Shown in pieces: positions 1 through 11,697 of a stretch of 64,000 bases of DNA. A program made the position numbers and the translations under genes. Under the pieces are notes generated by a model. It saw only the letters and a list, made by a program, of their open reading frames with translations. It had not been told where the DNA came from and did no database searches. Source of the stretch: Phalacrocorax aristotelis (taxonomy: Eukaryota; Chordata; Aves; Suliformes; Phalacrocoracidae); assembly GCF_949628215.1 (NCBI RefSeq), contig NC_134284.1:7305850-7369849 (forward strand), in the 5' to 3' direction. Every line of letters starts with the position of its first letter. Position 1 is the first letter of the stretch.

Positions 1-1356
1 GAATTTCCACTGGTGTTAAGGCTTTAAGACTTAGCCTAGGCATCATGCAATCCTAGATATCCTCTTCAAGAGAGAAAATTAATTAGAGCAAAGGAAGCCA
101 GCACCCTTATCATTTGATCAGGTCATTGACATAAGTGCTTCACACTATTTTAAAGCCAAAAGCTGTCTTGTGCACCTGCTCAGAGGTCTCATCAATTTTA
201 TCTGAGCAAAGCCAGTTCTTTTAAGCTTGTCCAAGGAAAAAGGTGGCAATTGTGGTGGGGAGGGAAAAAGAGAGATGTGTTGCAAGCTCTTTATCTTGAT
301 CTGACTGTTTGTTTTTGCACTGATGTATGTAATGAAACAAAGAGGATTTAATCGTGGCAAACAGAAGCCTATTGGCACCCAGAGGGATCTCATTTTCTCC
401 CTTACAAACCTATTTCGTTTCAGGTTGCAACATCTACTTTTCAGCCTATCCACAAGGCTGAATTTCTTACCTGGGGCTTAAACTTGTGAGGCGTGAAGCT
501 CTTTTGTTTTGACAGGTGCTCTTTGCTACGCATCAGCCTAGCATTGGTGGTGCTAATACACAGGACAAACTTCAGATATGTTAATGACTGTGGTTATCGA
601 AATTTTGTCTGTAAAGAGTTTTATTAGCTTACTTCAGTTTTAGTTCTTAGGATAAAGTAGTAAAAACAAACTGTGCCAATAGAAGAGTGAGAAAGTTGGT
701 TGCATGAATTTCTCCAGTTTCTATAAAACCTTTGTAGTAATGGGAATATCATAAACTAGTATGTAAGAACCAGATTATAACCTCTTGCATAGTATAACTG
801 CATGCAAGATGTTGCAAACATAAAGAAAATGTACGGAGGAAACTTAAAATAATCCTTTAATTAATGGCTTCCCCGCAGTTCCAAAAAGGGATATCCTTTT
901 TTTATTGACCAGCTGCCCTGAGCCTAACATGTTATTTACACGTTTTGATCCTTAACTGGTAGTCTAGAAGGTCATTATAATATCACTAATAAATAACACA
1001 TCTTTTAAAATGAGAAAAAAATGGACATTCAGGTCTTGAAGTTGTGAAGCAAGCTGTGAAGACCTTGTGCCTTGCCTCGCCAGCCTTGCCAAGCATTCCG
1101 TTCCCATCGCAGGACCCTCCATCACTGATGTGCCTCATAGGTACATCATAGGTACTATTTGATGACTAAATTCTAAATATCTATTTTGTCAATTAAATAA
1201 TATGAAGGTGATGTACATGTTCTCTCGTGGTTTAGAAGGACCTTTAAGGGCTCCAACTGTGGTTCAAAAGCCTGAAGGAGCAAGGAATATTGGGTATGGA
1301 CAAAAAGTAGGGAGAAAGAAAGAGAACTCACCAATATTCTGTATCTAGTGGATGGA

Positions 1357-1420
1357 AATTAATTGCACAGTGCAATGTAGCAAAATTTAGTAAACAATAA
1401 TTCAGTTACAATTTATTTTA
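1357..1420. promoter_or_regulatory. Candidate conserved non-coding element
   Basis: This short AT-rich block combines a TTAAT homeodomain-type core, a 15-bp palindrome (7-bp arms ATTGCAC/GTGCAAT around one base, 1362-1376) and a forkhead-type GTAAACAA at 1390-1397 followed by an ATAATT core. The density of developmental transcription-factor motifs is suggestive only. No alignment was possible, so function is inferred. Confidence 0.25.
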
Positions 1421-2815
1421 CTGTTCTGGTGATTTCGATCCAGTTTTAGAAGTATATTTTTCCCAGTGGTTTGAATTTTGTTTTCTATGCTTGTATTTGT
1501 ACTTTGAAAAAAAAAATCACAGGTGTGGAACCTTGTAAACACAAGAATGTATCACTGATCTGGAAGCTATTCAGACCTCAGTGTATCTGAACTGTCTATG
1601 ACAAGTCAACAACTCTAGTAACTTGGACTTGATGTTATCAAAGCTTTTTATTTTTCTCACCTCTAATTTTGTTCTATGAGTAAACTTTGGGAAACGTAGA
1701 CATTTCATTATCCCACTAACACACTGGCTAGAAAGGTATATCCTGCCATCCCCATTTCAAATAGTTATGAAAAAGCATGCCTTTCTTAATCTTGACACTT
1801 TGAATAAAGTGGCTTGCCTACTGTGATTAAAGCAGCATACAAAACCTATGCCAACCTAAAACTAGAGTGCAGTACTGCTCGCTTGTCAGAAATTTTAGGT
1901 TTTTAAGCCTCAACTTTTTTTTTATTGTAAAAGCAAACTGATATTTTTATCTGTCTGAGAAAGCTAAGTGTGTTAACCTCTGGGTTGGTTTTTTTTTCTG
2001 GAAGGGACACCTGATACCTGAAAACATAATTCTGCATACAAAACTCTTTGGATGGAAAATATTTGACAAGTTTTATTTACAGCTTCCAAGACCTTCCAAA
2101 TGGAGACTCCTACAGGGAGAAAGAGCCTTTATTAAGACTGTGAAATTTGGAAGAAAAAATTTGCCCAGGACCACCAGAACAGTACTTACCTATGGCTGAA
2201 CTCTTAGGAGATATTTTAACTTAGTGCTGGCAGGCACTCATCTTTCAAGGTTTCATCCTGATGTTCCATGCTTACTTCCATTAGGCATTATGGAAGGCTG
2301 AAGAGACGAGCAAATCCTGCTGAGTTTTGACCTGTGATTCCAGAGTCTAGATATTGCCGATCTGCTTTTTAGTATACTCATCAGCTTCTCGGTGAACTGG
2401 GCAGGAAGGAGAGAGGAAAGCCTTCCCTAGTTCTGCTATTTTCAGATGGCTCTATTTAAAGCCATAGGTTTTTGTAACCTTGTACAGGCAGACGGGCCTG
2501 AAGCCTTGCATGAAAACATATGCAAGGAGGAGCACCAATGCATGCAACAACTCACTAAAAGTCAGTAGAGACAGACTGAGCTTACTAGGTTTGTTGATAA
2601 GTGTCTGGAGTACAGTGGAATGCGCCTCACAGTGTGTCTCCATTCAGCTTGGGATTGCTGAAGTACCTCAATGCTTTCAACTCCACCTTGTTCAACTGTT
2701 GGTGAACCTTTCCTGGCTGTTAGATTGGTCACTAAACTCAGTAAATCAGATTTCAGCTGGGACTACAGAGACCATGAACTAATTGAAAAATAGTCCACTA
2801 TTAACCCATAAATCT

Positions 2816-2836
2816 TTGGTTGGTTGGTTGGTTTTT
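2816..2836. repeat. (GGTT)n microsatellite
   Basis: Four to five tandem TTGG units run into a T-run. It is a simple repeat in the gene-free flank with no neighbouring gene feature. Confidence 0.85.
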
Positions 2837-4855
2837 TACAGCACTTAAGCTCTTCAATGTAAGTGCTGTCAGACTGGGGGCTGTTTGGGGGCATAGCTGC
2901 ATTTCTTTGTAGGAACTGAGGATCAGGGTCAGCAGAATTGGAGCTTTTTTCCACCATGTAAATGTTTCCCTCTTTTATTTCCTCCTTTAATCAATCTCTG
3001 AAACAGGAACATAAGGACAGAAAAAGTGTAACAGAAGGAAATTAATATCTGAAGTTTGTGGAGTTGTTCTTATACAAAACAGCTTCCTACCTCCTGACTG
3101 GCTTACTAGAAAAAACTTCTGTGACTGGTGACTTGACCCTGTGTTCTGCACAGTCTCTGAGGGTACAAGTTTTCTGAGAGCAGGTTGTTCTTCAGCAAGA
3201 TTTCCTGGCTGGAAACTGAAGCTACACATGTTTTACTAGAAATAAGATGCACATGTCAAAGACTGAGAGCTCTCAACCACTAAGGACAATGTGCTAAGTG
3301 ACAAGGTGGATCCTTACTGTTTTAAGTACTTAATTAAAGATTTGAGTTCTTTCTACAATATTCAGTCAAAATTTCTAGGTCTTCATAAGGAAGATAACTA
3401 GGATGAGATCCTACAGTCCGTCCTGCGGAAGAAATCAGAGTGGCTATACATATAATTTCTCCTGGATTACAAAACAATTGTCTCTATAAGCCTCATCCTC
3501 GTCCTTTGGTCCTGTTATTTTCCGGATTTGTGGCAATTGCATCAAAGAGAGTCTACCACCTCATTTTTGCGCTTCCTGCGCGTTACTTCCTTTCTGTTCC
3601 ATCTTAACTCAAGCTAGCACAGTGCTTTCCTTGAAGACTCCCTGAAGTATGACCTAGTTGTTTCATAAGTCGTCCAGCTTTTTTAGTGTGGTACAAAATA
3701 TTTAATTTGTTTTGTCTAGTTATAAGTATTTGCTGCTTTGGGGGAGTGTTGGATTCAGCCCATACTCTGCTTGGAAAAACACACTCAAGGTGTAAATATA
3801 TCGCATATTTTCTGGAGTGTGAACTTTATAGCTATTCACATCAGATTGCAAAATCCACCTTCATTTCAAGTCTAACCTATGTTTTCCTACTTTTACCGTT
3901 CATCTTTTATTTCTAGGGACTGCTGGCAGAAGACCTATAAGTATAACCTATAATTTCTTTAAGCAGTAGAGAGCCATTTTGGTAGCAAAGTTTGCTGGCA
4001 AATTGTAGGAGCTGAAATGTGAAGCCTGCAGCGGATGAGGCATTCTGCTGAAGGAAGGCATCTTCTTTCCCCATCTTTCTGAAGACAGATGAACTTGCAA
4101 ATATTTCACAAACAGGGAAAGATACAGAGAAGGCATTGTATTTAGGATATTTGTTCTTTTCCCAAGATTTGTAGTCCCTTCCATTTTCTTAAGTCAAAAA
4201 CAACCCTAGCTTAAAAAAAGAGAGGGCAAAACTTTTGGTACCAGGAAGTTTGATCACATCACTGATTTGGCTCTTGAAGGGTTAAACTGTAAACCAGAGA
4301 GCTCACTTTTCAGGGAGATTCTAGGAGTTTAAGTGACAATGGGAGTTTGGACTTACTGCTGGGATAGGAAGTTGGACGGCAAGGTTCAGCTCTTATGAGG
4401 GAATCTTAGAGTAAGCCAAGAGGCCAGAAGGTTAAAGGGCAGTGCTCAGGCTTCCCATCAGCTCCAGAGACTCCAAACATTCAAGCATTCAGTGGCTGGA
4501 TTCCCTCATGACAATCAGATGAATGGCCAGTAGGGATGTGGAACTAAAACTGATCCTGTTTTCACCTCAGTGTAACTTGTCACTCACCCTCATTCATTTA
4601 AATAGAGGTAATAGTTGAAGAATAATTTTACTAAAAGTCATAGGCAAGAAGAATTAAAGAGAAAAACATAGTTTCTCACATGTCCTTAAGCCTAATTGCC
4701 TGTGTTTTGAACTGCAAGCAGAAAGGTAGAGAAAACCTCTGTATGAGGACAGAACCCTCTGACTCTATGGTATCTTTTGCCATGTATGTGTTCAGTAAGG
4801 TATATTTTGCACTAAATATAGCTTTTTAGAGGACATAGCTTACTGGAGTTTACTT

Positions 4856-4905
4856 CTTAGGGGATGTAAGCTCTAGGAAGCTCTAGGAAGCTTACATCCC
4901 CTAAG
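4856..4905. repeat. 50-bp perfect inverted repeat with duplicated core
   Basis: The 17-bp arms at 4856-4872 (CTTAGGGGATGTAAGCT) and 4889-4905 are exact reverse complements separated by 16 bp. The centre contains a 10-bp unit (CTCTAGGAAG) repeated exactly in tandem at 4871-4890. It could extrude as a cruciform or fold in RNA. It has no poly-T or other transcription-unit marks. Template-switch mutation is one plausible origin. Confidence 0.9.
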
Positions 4906-5888
4906 GGCTTACTGAAGGTCAGAACGCAAGCTTGACAAAGTTACAGCAGTAAGACTGGAAGTTAGGAAAGATGAGGGGAGTTGTTGCAGCAACCATTCCA
5001 CAGTAGAAAGACTGATTAATATGATAACATTTACTACTGACCCCAAGCAGCTAGGCAATACGTATGGTCCTCTGTGCAGCTTTTGGTTGAGAAATGCATT
5101 CTGAGATTCTGGTTTGTTATAAAGACGATGCACATTTTTTTTCTTTCCCTTTCAATTGTAGATAACAAAAAGGTGAGAACATCTTTGTTCACAATTCATG
5201 TGTTTTTCCAGTTCTTGATTTTTTCCCCAGTTATTTCCTTTTTGACAGCATTGCACTACTTTTAGTACATTTAGGCTGCTTCTATGATGAATAAAATAGC
5301 ACTGTACTGCGATCTTCCCTCTTGGTCTCCTAGTGATCGCTAGACTAGTTTGCTTTCAGTCCCTTGTGTTTATTATCAGTCACTGTGCCCATATATTTTA
5401 CCTTCTGACTGGTTTTGCATGTTTTGAGCAAGGGCTTCTATAATTTCTGTTTTCTGTTTTAGTAGAGGAATGAAGGCTTCATACCTAGATCCTACGTGGG
5501 CACTAGTATGTTTTAAGAAAATTATATGCAAACTTTCTTACAACAGCATTTTCATCACAGTTTTTAGTGCAGACTAACTGACTATCCCCTGCATGTTTTC
5601 ACAGCCTGGCTTGTTTACAATAATGCACACACACAGCTCTTGTCCTAACCCCAGCACAAAGTCAAAATTTGAGCTCTGGTTTTCTTTTCTTTATTCAGCC
5701 CTCTAAAAGTTCACCATGAAATCAACAAAAAAGTGAAAAAATCTTAATCTAGATGTTTTAACCATGCCTAGAGGAGCTTCTATGCCAGACTTTGACTGTC
5801 TTGCAAATGGCTTACTGCAATGCTTGTAAAAATCTATTTTAGACTGTTTCTGGTTGCATTTGCAGGAGACAAAAGATTTATTCATAAT

Positions 5889-5910
5889 CTCATATGCTGT
5901 GGCATATGAG
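5889..5910. repeat. Short perfect hairpin
   Basis: Nine-base arms CTCATATGC and GCATATGAG flank a TGTG loop; one more flanking T-A pair extends the stem to 10 bp. It is too short for a miRNA precursor. It sits in an AT-rich flank with no other feature. Confidence 0.8.
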
Positions 5911-6766
5911 AAATGCAAGTTTGACAACAGATATTGGTAACAAGGGATTTTTTTGTTCAATTGATTTTTTGGCAGGAAGTGATGGGGAGACATAAAAAAA
6001 TAAAAAAGAAAAAAAGAAAAAAGCTGTAAACACCAGATCTATATAATGAATCTTTTAAACCAAAATGCATGAAATTTAGCTCCCTGGGTGCTGAAGCAAT
6101 ATCTATGAGACTAGTTACTATGATTCACAAAGAGCCATCTTGCTGTTTAAGTACACTTTCAGCTACAGCAGCTGTTTTGATTCATAATCTGTGCTATAGC
6201 AAGGTTTATTTTAAAATACCAAGCAGGGGACAAGGCATTCAAACATCAATTACTTAACTGAGAGGATTCAAAACCTGAAGTGCTTGAAACTGAAATGAAA
6301 CACATGGCAAATATTTTGCTTCCTGTCACACAAGGGATCTGATCCTGCGAGCTGCGTGAGTGCAAAGCGCCAGTTTGTCTGCAGTCAACAGGTGAAATTC
6401 TGACATTATTGTCATCAACTGAAATCTCTCCTTCGCCTGATTTGACCATAGGGATATTTTCTGAGCAGGGTAGGGTACAGTCTCAGAGTCTTCAAGCTCA
6501 AGTAATTTTAAATTGGATTCCCTATGGGCTTGTAAATATAAAATTGTTTAATGCTATTCTTTGGAGGTGTTGGAAGAATGACAAAGAATGTCATACCTTC
6601 GGTCTCTGGGAAGGAGAATTTGAAAATTTGCATTCGGCGCTTGCAACTGTAATTGGAGCCAGTCCACTTCACATCAGCACTTCTCTGAGAACCTGCATTC
6701 AGTTCTTCATGCAACTTAGTTGCAGCCTATACATGGCAGAGTAAGATTAAAAAAAATTAATAAAAC

Positions 6767-6795
6767 TATATATATATATATGGACATATATATAT
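6767..6795. repeat. (TA)n dinucleotide repeat, interrupted
   Basis: Two TA runs are separated by GGACA. The tract is self-complementary and of ordinary microsatellite type. Confidence 0.85.
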
Positions 6796-8373
6796 CCCTA
6801 TATCCCCTCAATCTCTTTTCCAGATCAATATATACTTATCAGGGAGGAAAATACTGGTCAGTAACTGTTAGTCTCTTCTTGTATTTGGTAAGTCAGCACA
6901 AGTCCTGAGCTGCCAACCTGAGCAAATAAGTCACCAGTCATGCAGTGTGCAGCGTGCTTTTGCCATGCCTTGGATCACTCACATGTGAGGATTGCCCGGG
7001 GAAATGAAATGCAGGATCGAGCGCAGACAACACCTGGAATTGTCAAAGCCTTCAGACATACAGATGGTTGAGAGGAACTCGTATGTGGCACTCAAATTAT
7101 TTTGTTAATGGTGCCATCTCCTGGTAGCAATTTGCTAAGCTAATCTTTGCCCCCACAAACTTGTTAAATACTTATACTTTCTCTTTTAATGCCATAACAC
7201 TGAAGAGAGGTAAACAAAATAATTTAGATTGCTTTGTCTGCTAATTTTGTTTTTATTATTTAATAAGGCGTATTCAAATAGGAAACAAGCCCTTATTAAA
7301 CAGTGTGTTTTAGAACATAGCTTGCAGCATATAGACCCAGTGCTTCTTGAAAACCTTCTTGAAAACTTTATATTTTTTCCCACTCAAGTTGCTTTCACTT
7401 ATTTCTCTCATAAGTTTCAAAGAATATAAAACCGAGTAAAGGTAGATGATCCTCACAGAAGGTGATGGGTCCGCATAAATCACCACATTTTGGGGAAGCC
7501 ATAGTGCAGTCCAGAGTGGGGTCAAGAATGTTTGACAAACGAACAAAGGAACTGTACACTGGAAGGGACTGACGGTATGCCTAGAGTCAGTAAGAAATAT
7601 GTCTTAAATTTTGAATGGAAATAGTAATATCTGAATGCCGTGTTCAGAGCCTTGCAAGGGCTCACTTTTCAGGAGATCTAAGAAACGAAGTGCTGTAGAA
7701 TTTGGAAATACTAAGACATCACAGTGGAACAAGTAAAATGTCTAAGTAATGGATCTAATTACCTGATATTACACTGATGAAAAATGATTCCCTGAACTTA
7801 TCCAATAATTTCTTTCACTGACACAAAGGGATTAGTACCTTTGTATTGTGGCAAAGGTACTGTAAACTCATTTGTCTGGAGCTCTAGTTCTTTTTCTCTT
7901 CTGGTTCTGCCACAGACTTTGTTGTTACTGTGAAAAAACTGCTTAACTGAGATAGACCTCAATGCTTTTTATCAACAGAAAGAATTTGTAACAGGAGTGA
8001 TGGTAGTTTGTCCTTCACAAGTCTTCTGTAAAGATGAACAAAAGTTTGCAAAGTGCTTGTATACTGGAAAGTTCAGAACCCCACAGTAGCTAATCTAACT
8101 TGTAATACAATGTCTGTAAATCGGTAAACTTCTCAGTGATGCTGGCTATGGCTTTTACTGTACTTAGGCTGATGCACAAATTTCTGTAAGATAACAGGGC
8201 AGCTACCTTTGCAGAAACATACATAGTCTCCTGAATATATGGATAAGCTTTGCTTACAAGTGGGAACGGACGTGCATTCTGTGTAAGGACTTCGCTGCTG
8301 CAGATTCCATTTTGATGCAATATTTGTTTTTCTTCCTATTGCTATGCTTGCAAACTAGCACCTAACTTAGTCC

Positions 8374-8400
8374 ACTCTTACTCTACTCTACTCTGCTCTT
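8374..8400. repeat. (CTCTA)n short tandem repeat
   Basis: Imperfect pentanucleotide CTCTA units form a short pyrimidine-rich tandem repeat in the intergenic flank. Confidence 0.7.
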
Positions 8401-9419
8401 GTTAGCATAACCCCAAGTTTAATCAGCCAACACCTCTGTCTTTTCCTAAGTGTGCCTCTTTGACTGGAGGAAAGAGGTCTTGTATTTTCATTTGCCACCT
8501 GTTAGCCCATATTTTTTACGCTTACCCTGTTGCCATGTAGCATCTTCTGCCTTCCCAGCTAAAGAGAGGAAGGAGATGCAAAGCTAATCCAGTACCAAAC
8601 TGGCCACTTCAGAGCTGCAGCTTGCTTGCCCTGACAAATGGAAAGACCTCTAGCAGAAAGGCTTTGTTGGAATAGGTCCTATTCAACAAGTACATAAAGG
8701 AGCCCAACCATGGCCAGTTCTGGGAGAGCTCACAAAAGTTACACAGGAAGATATTCCAGGGGAAGAGACCAATTCCATTCACATGTGATGCCTGATGTGC
8801 AGACAAGCTGAACCGTTAGCAAGGGAAACGGGTAAAACGTTACCACAGGTATTGTGTGGACTACAGCACTACCATTTGCAAGGGATGGCGGAATGAACTG
8901 CACGTCTAATGGGAAACGTCAAGTTATGGATATGGCAGAACATTTACTTGGGGAACTCTTATGGTGGGTAGATGTGAGCTACACACTAAATTGCTCAATG
9001 GAGTTAGGTATCTGGTTGTTTGTGCAAAAAACTTAGCTGAAGATAGGCTTTAAAACCACAGAATTAGGAAGAGGTCACAATCAAAATGGTGAATAACAAA
9101 GCAAACGGTCGAAGCTTTCAATATATGGTAGAGGCCAGATACTGAACAGTTTGAAATCAAAAGCATGGTGGGACCGAACAGGAGTAATATCAAGAAGTAT
9201 AAAGTAAGCAGGAAAAAGAAGTCTAAGAGCAATCATCACCTCACATAAATTTTTAGGTGGTTTTATATCTTACCTTTCTTTTTGCATCCCCAGGTGTATC
9301 TCATTACAGCTTAGCTGTGGTTTTTAACTTGTTTTTCCTCTGTGCTGCTATATTTCAGAATAAAATCACTTAGATCTAGAGATAAAAATATTGCATTTGG
9401 CTTCTGTGGATATAAGTAA

Positions 9420-9700
9420 ACCAGATTAATTTTTACTCTTACGAGTACCTTTTTTATTTGACCAAAAGTTCTAAAGAACTTTCAAGATCTTATTTATATT
9501 CAAGTCACTTAAAGATTTTTTATGCAAGCTAACCTTTTTACTTCATCAAGGGTCTTTGCACAATGTGTTAATTATCAGTTAAAGGGCTAATAATTTCAAT
9601 TAACGTATTTGAGTTATATATCTTACTATTGTCTTATTGACTAATGCTTTTGAACTGAAAATGGGGCATTCTTTCTATGCAGCATTATTTTAAAATTAAG
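9420..9700. promoter_or_regulatory. Candidate conserved enhancer block
   Basis: This AT-rich block has clustered homeodomain-like cores. At 9567-9605 there are GTTAATTATC, CTAATAATTT and CAATTAACG within 40 bp, and further CTAATG and TTAAAATTAA motifs follow before 9700. It has no open reading frame or repeat signature. The composition resembles vertebrate conserved non-coding elements around developmental genes, which fits the side of PRKD1 expected to face FOXG1. Conservation was not measured. Confidence 0.3.
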
Positions 9701-11656
9701 CTGGAACTGGCTGCCTGTAAGTAGCTGGGCAGAGCCGCGCTGTGAACTCTGCTGACTAGAGGCTGCCAGAAGTACTCTATCCATTCCTAGCTGTTGTGTA
9801 TCTGCTTCTATATTTAAAAAGAAGTTATTGCCTTATTATGGAAATTGAAGGCAGAGGGGAACCTTATTGTTCTAAAACACAGAGTAATTAGCAGCAGCGG
9901 TGGAAACTCTGAAACATTCTGACATCAGGCAGGAGGAGACTTAGCACGTATCTTATAATGAATTATTGTATTTTCACATTAAAAAAGTCACAGTAGACTG
10001 GCATACCACATACTTCGTATATGCCTAAGGGTTGGTAAAAACAGAGCGTTCACTGATTAATTTTGAGAAAAGCCTCAGGCCTTGTCATACATCTCTGTTA
10101 ACGAACTCATTTATGCAGCTATCCAAGACGGCCAGTAGGTGGCAAGGTACACAAATACACAAAGCTGCTCCTATGACTGAAGGACTACAAATATTATAAC
10201 TACTTAGCAGTAAGCCTGAAAGGACTGCAACAGCAAAAGCCACCTCTCTGAGAGATGTCCTATAGAATGTCAGTATTTCACCTTTCTCTAAGGATGATTC
10301 CTTACTGAATATTACAGAATAATAATGCAGTCTGCACTGAGTTGGAAATAAGTTGTTGACAAGTGTGTACAACAAAAACAAAAATATGAAAAGATATTGG
10401 GAACGGAGTAAAATCTCACGGGTTTTTATTTCACAGTTATGCAAAACAGACAACACAAGGTCTGGTTACTGAATGCCTCAGAAAATTGGCAATACTCTGG
10501 CATTTTTGTCTTTGACTACTGGTTTGAGTTCAAGCTGGGGTGGTAACAGTTACCCACTTAGCTCAAAAGAGATAGCTTTGGTGGTTTCAGGCAAAACCAC
10601 ACTTGTTTACATCATAAATTGATGACAACTATTTGGCAAAGTGATTTCCAAAGGGCAGCTAAGGCTTTGTCTGAACAGTGAAGTTGTGTTATTTTTGTAG
10701 ATTTAGTTAAAGTGATATTGTTGTCTCATCTAGTCATACTTGTATACCTGCTTTTGTATGAGTAGGGATTTAACCTCTATAGTTATAAGAAACTTTTATA
10801 CTCATATCAATATGTCTACTCTAGAGGCTGTGCTGATATAATTTTACTGGTAAAAATCCCCAGCTTAGCCAACAAAAGAATACAAATATTGAGAGAGGTT
10901 TAGAATAACGCATTAATAATTATGTCACCCTTAAGGCTATGAATACATTAATAAGTCTGCACAAACAAATTAGACACGGAGTATGTGGACCATGATTTTA
11001 AATACTTGTGATAGCAGTGTTATAAAGTATGAAAAATACCACAGTATTGATGATACTAGTCCGCTGCAGTACCTAGCCTTCCCACTCTGTTGTCTCCTTC
11101 TCCAGAGCCAAGGAGGTATTATCTTCGTAGGCTGTCTGCTCTGACAGTGGAAGAGCCGGTAGGCAGCCTTCTTCCTTCTGTCCAAAAGCTGCCTGAGCCT
11201 CCTTTCAAGCAAAAGCATCTAGCAGATCTACCGTAAACCTGGAAGGAGTGGAGGTCTGTGAGGTGCCAAAGGAACTGGGTGGATGCAAGGGCTTATGGAA
11301 GGCCAGGGAATGTTCCCTGCCGCGGGCTCTGGAGCCTGAGCCATAAGATGCTTCCAGGGACGGGCAAGGTCAGCTTTGGCTGGAAGGGTGGGAAATAAGA
11401 AGCAGAAGAAATGATAGTCCTAGTACAGTCACAGTCGCCTCCATCCTCTTATTCAAAAGAGTAAATTATGTCATGCAACCACTCTTTTTTTTCATTTAGC
11501 ACTGTGAAGGATTTAAGGGCTATCACCATTGGTGACACGTTAGTGTGTGTGTGCATTCTTTATTACACTGAATTGCAAGATTGGTTGCTCAATATTTATT
11601 GAGAGGTACTCCATATTTTGCATAGGGAGAGGAGAAGCACAGGTGCAGGTTAATCT

Positions 11657-11697
11657 AATGTACTATGAAACCATATCCTACTTTGTCATAGTACATT
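11657..11697. repeat. 12-bp inverted repeat
   Basis: Arms AATGTACTATGA (11657-11668) and TCATAGTACATT (11686-11697) pair perfectly across a 17-base loop. No transcription signals are seen, and the stem is shorter than a miRNA hairpin. Confidence 0.75.

Noticed and set aside
7834..7861. 10-bp inverted repeat AGTACCTTTG/CAAAGGTACT
   Set aside because: Short enough to occur by chance in 64 kb and without context.
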